DNA of 64,000 bases from assembly GCF_029029525.1 (NCBI RefSeq), contig NZ_JAKJSC010000001.1, forward strand, positions 2,144,987 through 2,208,986, given 5' to 3'. Below are positions 19,123 through 27,133 of the stretch, piece by piece (position 1 is the stretch's first letter; each line of letters opens with the position of its first letter). A program made the position numbers and the translations under genes. The notes below the pieces were generated by a model. That model did not search any database. It was not told the origin of the DNA and saw nothing but the letters and a program-made list of their open reading frames with translations. The stretch is from Labilibaculum sp. DW002 (lineage in GTDB: Bacteria; Bacteroidota; Bacteroidia; Bacteroidales; Marinifilaceae).

Positions 19123-19196
19123 AAATAAAACCAATGGGCATTATTTCGTTTGTAATTCTATCAAAAAGTGTATTTACCTACCCATATAGAGCAATG
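19123..19196. repeat. 73-bp direct repeat, copy A
   Basis: Matches 22132-22204 with only a few differences and in the same orientation. In copy B the reverse strand reads as an open protein-like frame; in this copy that frame has internal stops, so it is a decayed duplicate. The two copies bracket a 3-kb segment. Confidence 0.75.
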
Positions 19197-19205
19197 CTAT
19201 ACCAA

Positions 19206-19278
19206 CGCTACCGCACGATTGTATCGTGTAGTTGTAACTTTACAATACTTTAGAACGCGATAGAATCGCGCACCAGTG
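19206..19278. repeat. Double-hairpin dispersed repeat, copy 3
   Basis: Most complete copy: CACGATTGTATCGTG, a linker containing GTAACTTTACAATAC, then CGCGATAGAATCGCG. It abuts the 73-bp direct repeat. Confidence 0.78.
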
Positions 19279-19291
19279 GTGGTTATTCTAC

Positions 19292-19918
19292 TTATTTATC
19301 AATGCTTTTTGCAACAATTTCGGCCATAATGTTAATCCCCTTTTCGTTTGGGTGGATTCCATCAGGGAATAAATCAGACATTTGGTTCATTCCATTATAA
19401 ACATCAATTATTTGAAGATTATTCCTTTTTGCAATTCCTTCAACTATTGGAATAACATCATAACGAATTGTTGAATCGCTAATACTCCAAGCAGAGCTGT
19501 AGGCAGGAGGTGGAGAACAAAGGTAAATTTGTGGTTTGGAAGCCAGAGTATTTAATGTATCAATCATTAATTGGTAATTGCGTTCATAACTGGAAGCATT
19601 CCAATTATTAGTTTTAGAATCGTTTGTACCGAGCATGATTACTACAATATCTGGTGCATACACAAACACATTGTGCAAATCTTTTTGATTCCAATAAGGT
19701 TTATTTCCATCGCTTTGCATGGTGGCTCCACTTTCCCCACAGTTCAACACCTGATAACCTTCACCTAATAAATTATCCAATTGAGATGGATAAAACGATG
19801 ATTGATTCTTTCCGCCGCCGTTGGTGATACTGTCGCCAACACAAGCTACTTTTATTTCGCTTTCGCAAGAAATAAAAATTATAGAAAGCAATACAAGAAG
19901 AATTAAATTAGATTTCAT
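19292..19918 (-). CDS. SGNH/GDSL-family hydrolase lipoprotein
   Basis: 208 residues with a lipoprotein signal (MKSNLILLVLLSIIFISC, Cys 18). Block I is GDSITNGGG with the catalytic Ser, block III is GTNDS with the oxyanion Asn, and block V is DGIHPNEKG with the catalytic Asp and His. Such envelope esterases remove acetyl or other acyl groups from carbohydrates; the substrate is not evident. The gene stands alone between two repeat-rich spacers. Confidence 0.88.
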   Translation of the reverse strand: MKSNLILLVLLSIIFISCESEIKVACVGDSITNGGGKNQSSFYPSQLDNLLGEGYQVLNCGESGATMQSDGNKPYWNQKDLHNVFVYAPDIVVIMLGTNDSKTNNWNASSYERNYQLMIDTLNTLASKPQIYLCSPPPAYSSAWSISDSTIRYDVIPIVEGIAKRNNLQIIDVYNGMNQMSDLFPDGIHPNEKGINIMAEIVAKSIDK

Positions 19919-19943
19919 AAAATGGTTTTTACAATGTTAAAAA

Positions 19944-20087
19944 TTAATGAAGCTTACCCATGAGTCCGGCACCTGTTTTCTTATCAATAAACCCTCTTTC
20001 TGTTCCCGATTTTGGGTCTAAATTTTCATGAACAACAATATTATCTTTGAGCTTAAATTTTCGTTTTAGTCTTCTTAAGTTTAGTAA
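19944..20087 (-). pseudogene. C-terminal remnant of an unidentified gene
   Basis: A 47-codon open stretch with no start codon ends at a TAA at 19944. Its translation is protein-like (RRLKRKFKLKDNIVVHEN followed by LDPKSGTERGFIDKKTGAG). A TGA at 20090-20088 closes it upstream. This looks like the tail of a gene lost through rearrangement; the family is not recognised. Confidence 0.4.
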
Positions 20088-20141
20088 TCATTTATTTGCA
20101 ATGCATATCTGCACTTGCAGAACACGAGCTACAAGCTAGCG

Positions 20142-20840
20142 CTAACAGGGGTAATCCATTTCGTAACAAATTTTCCTGCAAATTCCTTCAACACCAGAAA
20201 ACATTGTTTTATGATTAATTCCCAAAACATTTAACTCTTTCAATAATTTTCGTTTGTAGATTGATGGAACGGTGAGTTTTTTCATATCATCAATATCATT
20301 GGGGAAGTTTTGCTTGTTTATTTCGACCAATTCTGATGTGTTTTTAGGTAATGGGTAGATTATGAAACAGCCTTCTTGTAATGCGATTCGTTCATTGTTT
20401 AATTTGGGATAAAAAACATTAAATCCTTTTTCGTAAAAATTGAATTTACCATCTAAGGAATCTTCATTAAAACCATTGGGACTCAAGAGATAGAGGATTC
20501 CATTATCGTCAAACCTATCAGTGCATGCAAAAAAGAGAGCTTTTAGAGGGTTTGAAGTCCAATCAAGCAATCTTGTTGGTAATCCATAATGTTGTCCAAG
20601 TATAAGCCAGTCAATCTTTCTTTCAGGTTCTTTATCAAGAAGGAGAGAAACTTCTCTAATAAACTTATCCAATAAATCATCTTCAAGAGTTTCCCAATCT
20701 TCATATCCTAATTCGTTAACAGAATTCCTACCAATCTTAGGTACTAATTCCCAATCGGATGTTTGCCCTCGAAAGATAAAATCATCATCAAGGTTATTTA
20801 TTATTTCAAGATATTCTGATATGCTATTAATAGTACTCAT
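20142..20840 (-). CDS. FRG-domain protein
   Basis: 232 residues. The N-terminal FIFRGQTSDWELVPKIGR (about 20-37) is the hallmark of the FRG domain (named for Phe-Arg-Gly), followed by the conserved QHYGLPTRLLDWTSNPLKALFFA block (about 84-106). FRG proteins are of unknown molecular function and frequent in prophages and defence islands. It is a single gene flanked by palindromic repeats and remnants, consistent with an acquired islet. The stop TAG overlaps the repeat-like GCTAGCGCTAAC. Confidence 0.85.
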   Translation of the reverse strand: MSTINSISEYLEIINNLDDDFIFRGQTSDWELVPKIGRNSVNELGYEDWETLEDDLLDKFIREVSLLLDKEPERKIDWLILGQHYGLPTRLLDWTSNPLKALFFACTDRFDDNGILYLLSPNGFNEDSLDGKFNFYEKGFNVFYPKLNNERIALQEGCFIIYPLPKNTSELVEINKQNFPNDIDDMKKLTVPSIYKRKLLKELNVLGINHKTMFSGVEGICRKICYEMDYPC

Positions 20841-20868
20841 CTTGTTTTTATATGGTGTACAACGGTTG

Positions 20869-21086
20869 GTGTATGTGTAGTGCGGGATTCATAATTTGAA
20901 ACTCCAATTAATAATGCAAGTCTTTTCTGTTTCAATGTTTTGTCTCTTTAATATAAACGATAACGGCTCGAATATGCGTATTGCGGGATTTCAAAGCTTT
21001 AACTTATCAAATTACACCATCGTTTATAAAATGTGATATCATTCACTTTTAGTACTTTACCGCATTACGTATATTTATTGTTAGGC
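20869..21086. repeat. attC-like imperfect palindrome plus half element
   Basis: 20959-21086 is a 128-bp imperfect inverted repeat: the left arm TAACGGCTCGAATATGCGTA with TTGCGGGA and the right arm CCGCATTACGTATATTTATTG ends in GTTAGGC. Read on the minus strand it runs from GCCTAAC, 12 bp after a gene stop, to CGTTATC, which fits the RYYYAAC...GTT layout and size of integron attC sites. A related left arm alone (ACGGTTGGTGTATGTGTAGT, GCGGGATT) occurs at 20869-20902. Confidence 0.45.
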
Positions 21087-21097
21087 AAAGTAATTTG

Positions 21098-21508
21098 TTA
21101 TAATTTATTAATAGATTTATTAATTTCATTATTCACGCCAAATAGTTTTATCAATTTAATAACAGAAAGTATTATAAAGATGAATAAATAAATAGCTATA
21201 AAAACAAAGATTGTCGGCTTAATCTCAAAATCAAGAGGAGCAAAATCATAAGTTTCAAATATCTCCATAACTGTTGGTATTAGAATCCAAAATGAAGATA
21301 TGTTTATCAACAAAATTGGAAAAACCCAATTAAACCATATAAAATTTCGGACTTTCTTCCTTTGTTTCTTTAACTTGTCTTCATTAGTACTTATTGTGCT
21401 TAATTTAAAATCTAATAGTTCATCAGCTTTTGTCACAAAGTAACTAAACAACACTGTAACAAAAACAATAAGTAAACTAAGTGATGATATGATTTCAGCT
21501 ATATTCAT
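21098..21508 (-). CDS. Hypothetical three-helix membrane protein
   Basis: 136 residues with membrane helices at about 4-24, 56-77 and 98-120 and a charged loop (NEDKLKKQRKKVRN) between the first two. No family is recognised. It starts 2 bp after the stop of the upstream HTH-like gene, so the two are co-translated and probably work together. The low-GC, Lys/Ile-rich composition matches the islet. Confidence 0.6.
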   Translation of the reverse strand: MNIAEIISSLSLLIVFVTVLFSYFVTKADELLDFKLSTISTNEDKLKKQRKKVRNFIWFNWVFPILLINISSFWILIPTVMEIFETYDFAPLDFEIKPTIFVFIAIYLFIFIILSVIKLIKLFGVNNEINKSINKL

Positions 21509-21510
21509 GA

Positions 21511-22071
21511 TTATTCATTAATGTATTTTTCAAGTAACTCTTTAGATTTTTTTGATATTTTGTAATAAGAAGAAACCGAATTGTATCTTTTTATTTTTTC
21601 GCAATTTTGGTCTTTTAGCTCTATTATTTGATTCATTTCACTATACATGTACGCAGAACGTATATTAAATTTGTAATATTCCTCATCTTCTAAATCATCT
21701 TCACTAATCACATCTAAAATATCCTTAATAGTTCCTTTAAAATATGACTCCATTTCAAATTGATATCTGGATTTCATATTTTTAATCAAGGTTTTTGCAC
21801 TTGTTTGCGGAATTTTAAAGATGGACGCTACTTCTATTTCGCTTGGAATTTTTCCTTTAAATACATGTTTTACTAATAAAAATAATCGAAATTGTCTTAT
21901 TTCTCCAACAGAATTCTTATTACCATCATCTAAAAATTGCACAATATATTCTTCTTTTGCAGCTTTCATAATGTTCTCGAGCACTTCAGTCTCGTTATAA
22001 TTCTCTACAAAATTAAAGATACTCTTTAGTCGTTTTTTCTGTTCGTCGGTAAGGGTTATTGTTATTTCCAT
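21511..22071 (-). CDS. Hypothetical protein with HTH-like segment
   Basis: 186 residues, soluble, mostly helical. The part IPSEIEVASIFKIPQTSAKT (about 82-101), followed by LIKNMKSRYQF, looks like a helix-turn-helix with a recognition helix; the C-terminus is rich in Glu and Lys. No named family is recognised. A regulator role paired with the downstream 3-TM protein is inferred from the 2-bp spacing. Confidence 0.55.
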   Translation of the reverse strand: MEITITLTDEQKKRLKSIFNFVENYNETEVLENIMKAAKEEYIVQFLDDGNKNSVGEIRQFRLFLLVKHVFKGKIPSEIEVASIFKIPQTSAKTLIKNMKSRYQFEMESYFKGTIKDILDVISEDDLEDEEYYKFNIRSAYMYSEMNQIIELKDQNCEKIKRYNSVSSYYKISKKSKELLEKYINE

Positions 22072-22081
22072 TTTCTAAATC

Positions 22082-22357
22082 TTAATAAGTTATTGAATTC
22101 TCAGGGTTGTTCATTATTTTGCCTAACTTCTTAATAAAACCAATGGGCTTTATTTCGTTTGTAATTCTATCAAAAAGTGTATTTACCGACCCATATAGGG
22201 CAATACGATACACTTTTTCAAATTCTCAATTCCAAATTTACAAATTATAATCAATTCGAAGCACACACTTATTAACAATACTGTTGATAAGTCGGCTTTT
22301 AAAATCGCCTTTATCCATTTTGTTTGTAATATCAACAATAAGAAATTCATTTTTTAA
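22082..22357 (-). pseudogene. Broken remnant of an unidentified gene
   Basis: Two adjacent start-less open stretches on the minus strand read like protein: 22238-22357 (NEFLIVDITNKMDKGDFKSR and on to a TAA) and 22082-22225 (EFEKVYRIALYGSVNTLFDR and on to a TAA). They are separated by stops. The second overlaps the 73-bp repeat that recurs in decayed form at 19123. A competing 55-residue frame with an ATG (22350-22183) overlaps both. Family unknown. Confidence 0.35.
22132..22204. repeat. 73-bp direct repeat, copy B
   Basis: Same-orientation partner of 19123-19196. Within and beyond it an 11-bp inverted repeat AAAAAGTGTAT...ATACACTTTTT (22172-22218) is present only in this copy. Confidence 0.75.
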
Positions 22358-23088
22358 TTATTTTCACTTGAATTGATCCATTTCGATCGGAATTGGACCT
22401 TACCTATTTGGTGTTGGTAGATGTTGTATAGGAGCCTATCGTAAACTTGAACAGAGTTGGTGTTTTTGCATCGAAAACAGTCTTCCCCTTAGCTAAAACG
22501 AGCAATTCGGGTCGCGAAAGCTTATTTTCTTCAATAAAAACGACCCTTTTTGCATCCGAACTGCTGTTTTCTTCAATTAAAATGTAAAATATCGCATCGG
22601 ACTTGTCAAAAAGCTGTACCGAACAGGCTAATGAACGATGCGAACTGGCAAAATCGTGAATCAAATTGGCTACATCGAAGTAAAAACGGTCTTTTCAGCT
22701 CAAAGATAGTCTTCGTGCCGATCGGAAATCGTCCATTTTACCTCAAGTTTATTTCAGCTGCCATAAGAAAAAGAAGCATCTGCCCGATTAAAAAAAACAA
22801 TCCTATAAAAAGAGGCTGATATTTGAAATAAAATTACTGTAACAAAACCTCCTAATTAACTATATATTTCAGTAGATAGCAAGCCTATTATACAATATAA
22901 TTTTTAATTGCAAAGTGCAATTTTATGGAACATCAAACATTCTAAAAATCATAATTTATTTATAATTAATTTTATTGTTAGATATAATTTTCTTAATTTC
23001 AAGGCTAATCCGATAAAAATAACCCAATAAATTCATCTGAAATGTACTGCTTAAGGGCAAAGAATCATTTCACTTTTAAAACTCAAAA
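22358..23088. other. Intergenic stretch without a supported gene
   Basis: 731 bp. Overlapping frames on both strands (22404-22664 minus, 22550-22819 plus) exist, but neither shows a known domain. The stretch contains near-repeats such as TTTTCTTCAATAAAAACGA and TTTTCTTCAATTAAAATG. The last 250 bp before DUF6261 are extremely AT-rich and probably hold its promoter; no consensus boxes are certain. Confidence 0.5.
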
Positions 23089-23829
23089 ATGGAAAAAACG
23101 GTATTGCGCGATAGCAACAGCAACGAAACAGAGACATTAGCCAACGGCCTTATAAAAGAACTTAACAAAGTTGATTTATCGGGCGATGTAATGATTAGCA
23201 AAGTACTTGCTGATTTAACAAGTGAAAATAGCGTACTAACTCAAGGGATTGAAAAAACAAATGGCGATGTATTAAGGGAAAATCTGCATGAGGAAAACGA
23301 AACTGCCGATGCTGATTTTGTATGCTTAAAGCAGTTTGTAAAAGCAAATATTTATTTGCCAAATGCCAAACAAGCGCAAGATGCCGAAGATGTTTGGGAG
23401 TTAATCAGTTCTCACAATTTAGAGCTTCATAATTTAAGCTACGAAAAGCAAATTTCATTGAGCAATTCGTTACTAAGCAATTTGGCTAGCGATAAATTTA
23501 AAGCGAAAGTGAAACGACTAGTTGGCGTATCGGATCGAGTGCAGAAACTCGCAAAATCGAGCGAATCGCTAAAAACGGCTTACGATAAGGTAATCGAATT
23601 GGAATCTAAAAAGCTTAGCATTATTCCTCCATCGACCCAAAAACATGAGGTTCGTAAAATTATAAATGAAAACCTGATTCCTTACCTGCAAACCTCATCG
23701 AAGGTATTCCCTGAAACATACGAACCGCTATATAAAATGGCCTGCGAAGCTATTGGCAAATTGAACATGAAAGTTCGCACACGCAAAACTCGCAAGGCTA
23801 ATGAACTTGAAGAATCCGTAGCAGATTAA
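23089..23829 (+). CDS. DUF6261 family protein
   Basis: 246 residues, soluble and helical, with an AEDVWELISSHNLELHNLSY segment and a C-terminal basic tail (MKVRTRKTRKANELEE). It resembles DUF6261 proteins, a Bacteroidota family of unknown function often present in several copies and next to repeats. No signal peptide or membrane segment. It stands alone, flanked on both sides by repetitive non-coding DNA. Confidence 0.65.
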   Translation: MEKTVLRDSNSNETETLANGLIKELNKVDLSGDVMISKVLADLTSENSVLTQGIEKTNGDVLRENLHEENETADADFVCLKQFVKANIYLPNAKQAQDAEDVWELISSHNLELHNLSYEKQISLSNSLLSNLASDKFKAKVKRLVGVSDRVQKLAKSSESLKTAYDKVIELESKKLSIIPPSTQKHEVRKIINENLIPYLQTSSKVFPETYEPLYKMACEAIGKLNMKVRTRKTRKANELEESVAD

Positions 23830-24096
23830 ATCTGCATTTTTTATATTATTTTGGTTAATGCTAAGGGGTAAGTCGAAAGGCTTGCTCCTTTTTTTTACTA
23901 AAAACCTCTCGTGGTTCTAATTTTAATAATATTATAGAACACGATACAATCGCGCAGCAGCTTAGGGGCTCCAGTAGATTTGCAATTTACAGGTTGGGAG
24001 TTAGGGATCTCATATCCCTTTTATAACAATAGAAATTTATATGCTCAGGTTACAAATCTGAGGGAGCATGCTGTCCTCTTTTTTAACTACCCCTAA

Positions 24097-24173
24097 ATCC
24101 CCTAAAGGGGACTTTACCAAAAAAATTAAAGTAGTGGCTTACATTATACGTAAGCCCCTTTAGGGGTTTGGGG
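24097..24173. repeat. Long inverted repeat (CCCCTAAA element)
   Basis: ACCCCTAAATCCCCTAAAGG at the left pairs with CCCCTTTAGGGGTTTGGGGT at the right across a loop of about 30 nt. Left arms recur alone near 15919 and 24440. Confidence 0.7.
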
Positions 24174-24205
24174 TAAAAAAACAGCTATTGAAATTAAGAA
24201 TATAC

Positions 24206-24244
24206 AAACAACAAGAGCCTCACAATGTGGGGCTCTTGTTGTTT
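24206..24244. terminator. Strong bidirectional terminator-like hairpin
   Basis: A 17-bp stem (AAACAACAAGAGCCTCA with TGGGGCTCTTGTTGTTT) and a short loop. There is no adjacent gene end, so it may belong to a lost gene or to a transcript of the repeat. Confidence 0.6.
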
Positions 24245-24506
24245 CAGCTACTGTAAATACATTAAGTGGTAGTTTCATAATATTTGGAACACGATACAAT
24301 CGCGCAGCAGCATAGGGGCTCCAGTAGTTTTGCAATTTACAGGTTGGGAGTTAGGGATCTCATATCCCTTTTATAACAATAGAAATTTATATGCTCAGGT
24401 TACAAATCAGAGGGAGCATGCTGTCCTCTTTTTTAACTACCCCTAAATCCCCTAAAGGGGACTTTACCCAAAAAAATAGAAGTAGTATGTTACATTATAC
24501 TTAGGC

Positions 24507-25166
24507 TTAAAATCGATATTGCAATCCTGTTATTACATAACGATTCCCAAATCCTTCATCAACCTTATTAAAGAGTGCATATGGTGCGTAATTGTATTCA
24601 ATAAACAAACCAATCGCTTTTTTATTAGTAATAATTCGATTAATACTAAGACCGAAATTAACATTCAGGGTTTCCACACCAAACCATTCATCATTTTCGT
24701 CCTCTGTATCATTTTTCCTTGTATCTGTTTGAATAAAGCCAACACCAAGTCCCACATATCTGCTAAAAATAAAACGATGGTTAAATCGTGTTTCCTGAGC
24801 CAACCATACGCCCAAAATACCATTTATTGTTTCCTCAGATTTTGCAAGAAATCGATTACCATTATCGTTGTATTCAAAATGCTTCGAATCAAACGGCATA
24901 TTAATACTGGCTCCTAAATCAACGCGTAAGCTTTCCGATACGGGAACTCCAAAACGAAAACCCAGATTTGGACTGCTTGTAAAAGTCTTTTTTAAATCTC
25001 CCATTGGAATCCATACTCCAGCTTGCACTGTAAAAGTCATGCCATAATTCCAAGTATCATATTCTGAAATCTGATTGGTCTCTCCTTCTTCATTTTGGGC
25101 AATCGAGACACTAGATTGGAGTACCAATAAAACGAAAATAATTTTCTTGAGATATTTTGCATTCAT
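24507..25166 (-). CDS. Outer-membrane beta-barrel protein
   Basis: 219 residues with a cleavable signal (KKIIFVLLVLQSSVSIAQ) and a small barrel of about 8 strands: alternating residues, many Gly and aromatics, and a C-terminal Phe (YVITGLQYRF). It looks like the OmpW/OmpX-like porin families of Bacteroidota. Its function is not evident. It lies 20 bp downstream of the ChaN-like gene on the same strand, so they are likely co-transcribed. Confidence 0.75.
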   Translation of the reverse strand: MNAKYLKKIIFVLLVLQSSVSIAQNEEGETNQISEYDTWNYGMTFTVQAGVWIPMGDLKKTFTSSPNLGFRFGVPVSESLRVDLGASINMPFDSKHFEYNDNGNRFLAKSEETINGILGVWLAQETRFNHRFIFSRYVGLGVGFIQTDTRKNDTEDENDEWFGVETLNVNFGLSINRIITNKKAIGLFIEYNYAPYALFNKVDEGFGNRYVITGLQYRF

Positions 25167-25186
25167 GCTTAAGCAAGCTTAGGTTA

Positions 25187-26044
25187 TCAATATGTCTTGG
25201 TCATATCCTCACGAACAACAATAACATAGTTATTCTTTCCCTTAAGATCTTTATCCATCTTTCTAACTTGATTAGCTGTAGCTGTATAAATGGTTGCAAT
25301 TTTCAAGTTTGGATTGGCTTGTTTCAAATACCAAACGATACCTTCGTAATTGTTCGAATGATAAGCGCCATTATAATGAAGAAACTGCTGTCCGGACTTA
25401 AGGTTACTTAGAATAACGTGAGCCATAGTTGCATCTTTTATGGCTTGTGCTTTGGGAAAATTCTCCAGCTTATCGGCGCTCATATGCATGCCCATTTTCT
25501 TCATTGATTTATATCCTGGCAATTCTGGATCATAAGCAACTGGCAAAGGTGTAATCCAGGCTTTCTCTTCATCACTCAATTTATCCAAAACTTCAAAGCC
25601 TCCCTTAAATACCTGTGATGCATATCGTCTTGGAATATTACTGGCTACAAAATGCAATTGATTCTTCTTAGCAAACTCAACCAATGGTTTATAATCAGTA
25701 TTGTAGTTTTTCCACAAACGTGTAGAATCCATAAATGCTTCTTCCGATATCTCTCCTTCCAAATAAGCGCTCAAAAATTCTTGATTATCCACCTCAAACA
25801 TCTCCGCTCCTAACACCAAATTCTCACCCCTTTGTTCATGCAGGTCTTTGGTGACTTGTAACTCCAACCAATGCGCGATAGGATTGTTATGCAGCTCTCC
25901 AAACAGCACAATATCTGCATTGCTTATTTGCTTTATCATTTTCTGATAACGAATAGGCTTACCATTCTCTTTAAAAATTCGATAGGCTGGATTACCATTG
26001 ATAAAGGCTAGGCAGATTATGGCTAGAAATAAGATTTTTTTCAT
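25187..26044 (-). CDS. ChaN-like heme-binding protein
   Basis: 285 residues from the ATG at 26044 (MKKILFLAIICLAFINGNP signal); the upstream ATG at 26062 would add six residues. The core motif DIVLFGELHNNPIAHWLE is typical of the ChaN/PhuW family, and VLGAEMFEVDNQEFL and AHVILSNLKSGQQFLHYNGAYH follow as in the family. ChaN proteins bind stacked hemes and were linked to iron/heme uptake. Near a locus that needs dozens of hemes, a heme-handling role is attractive but inferred. Confidence 0.8.
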   Translation of the reverse strand: MKKILFLAIICLAFINGNPAYRIFKENGKPIRYQKMIKQISNADIVLFGELHNNPIAHWLELQVTKDLHEQRGENLVLGAEMFEVDNQEFLSAYLEGEISEEAFMDSTRLWKNYNTDYKPLVEFAKKNQLHFVASNIPRRYASQVFKGGFEVLDKLSDEEKAWITPLPVAYDPELPGYKSMKKMGMHMSADKLENFPKAQAIKDATMAHVILSNLKSGQQFLHYNGAYHSNNYEGIVWYLKQANPNLKIATIYTATANQVRKMDKDLKGKNNYVIVVREDMTKTY

Positions 26045-26263
26045 GTGTGTATGTCTTTTCAATGCTGATCGATCAATGGAATTTGTCAGCTTTTGTATTT
26101 CGATTTTCTAAGATATCAAAAATAAAAGATAACACACATCTTGTCTATTACACCTTTTCACTTCTACATCTTTCAACTTTCTTCGAATCTAGACCCTTTT
26201 TAAATTACTGATTCAGAACAATAATGCGTACAGAAAACCGTAATTTTAGTTAAAACCTCACCT

Positions 26264-27133
26264 ATGTCGAGAATTACACATGTACTGTTCTTACTCTTGT
26301 TTGTACTAATTGTGATAGCAGCAATTGTGGCTTTAAGCTATTATGGGTTCACCTATTACCAGCTGAATATCGAGGAGCGATTTTATCATGCCAATCATCA
26401 GCTTTTAAAGCCGAGTGGTATTCTAGGACATGGTTTGGGCATTATTGGTTCTTTGATGATTATTGCTGGTGTGTTCTCTTATATGGCACGAAAACGAATC
26501 GCTAAGCTTTCGCGGATAGGAGTACTAAAATATTGGCTAGAGTTTCATATTTTTCTTTGCACACTAGGTCCGGTTTTGGTTCTTTTTCATACGGCTTTTA
26601 AGTTTGGTGGAATTGTGTCCATATCGTTTTGGAGCATGGTTGCTGTTGTGATCAGCGGCGTAATTGGCCGATTTATTTACATTCAAATTCCGAGAACAAT
26701 TGAAGGTCGGGAACTAAGCTTAGCAGAAGTTCGAGAAACAAAAACCGACATCGGTACATTACTAAAAAAAGAATACAACCTAAGCGAAGAAAGCTATGGA
26801 ACTATTGTTGCATCGGTAGCCGATCAGCCAGATAATGAATCTAAATTCCTACTGCTGCGATTGCTTGCAAAGGCAAAAGAGGATCGGAAAAGTTACAAAA
26901 GAATAGATACTGAACTTAGAAAAAACAATCTCTCTCGCACCGAACGTCAAAAAATTAAGCGTTTGGTGATTAATGAAATTGCACTGAATCGAAAAATCGA
27001 TCGACTAAACTACATGCAAAAGCTTTTTAAGTATTGGCATGTTGCCCACCTGCCTTTTGCACTGGTAATGTTGGTTATTTTACTAATTCATGTAGCAGTT
27101 ACCATCCTTTTCGGATACAAGTGGATCTTCTGA
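26264..27133 (+). CDS. Membrane b-type cytochrome-like protein
   Basis: 289 residues with about five membrane helices (about 5-27, 50-72, 88-108, 115-138, 262-285). Histidines lie at matched depths: EFHIFLCTLGPVLVLFH in helix 3 and YWHVAHLPFALVMLVILLIH in the last helix. The pattern fits a di-heme b-type cytochrome bundle. A charged cytoplasmic-type insert (about 140-250, rich in Lys/Glu/Arg) lies between helices 4 and 5. As first gene of the cluster with multiheme cytochromes it is the probable quinone-side electron entry; no exact family name is certain. Confidence 0.65.
   Translation: MSRITHVLFLLLFVLIVIAAIVALSYYGFTYYQLNIEERFYHANHQLLKPSGILGHGLGIIGSLMIIAGVFSYMARKRIAKLSRIGVLKYWLEFHIFLCTLGPVLVLFHTAFKFGGIVSISFWSMVAVVISGVIGRFIYIQIPRTIEGRELSLAEVRETKTDIGTLLKKEYNLSEESYGTIVASVADQPDNESKFLLLRLLAKAKEDRKSYKRIDTELRKNNLSRTERQKIKRLVINEIALNRKIDRLNYMQKLFKYWHVAHLPFALVMLVILLIHVAVTILFGYKWIF

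Larger units (their letters stand above)
23907..24490. repeat. Tandem ~185-bp direct repeats (period 350 bp)
   Basis: 23938-24125 and 24288-24475 match over about 185 bp with about four differences. Each copy starts with the right part of the double-hairpin repeat (ACGATACAATCGCG, with a decayed left half at 23907 and 24265). It continues with a hairpin GGGAT-CTCAT-ATCCC and a CTCAGGTTAC region, and ends in GAGGGAGCATGCTGTCCTC plus T6, a terminator-like end. It is followed by the CCCCTAAATCCCCTAAAGGG element. No gene lies within. Confidence 0.8.

Noticed and set aside
22121-22127. GTTAGGC (minus strand) as integron core site
   Set aside because: It lies inside a protein-like remnant (Lys-Lys-Leu-Gly), and no inverted arm is seen next to it.
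22183-22350. 55-residue minus-strand frame with ATG and a hydrophobic stretch
   Set aside because: Overlaps in other frames with two more protein-like remnant stretches; its end lies in the 73-bp repeat. Probably chance in decayed DNA.
22404-22664. 86-codon minus-strand frame in the spacer before DUF6261
   Set aside because: Partly overlapped by an equally long plus-strand frame (22550-22819), no start context, no known domain; kept as unsupported.
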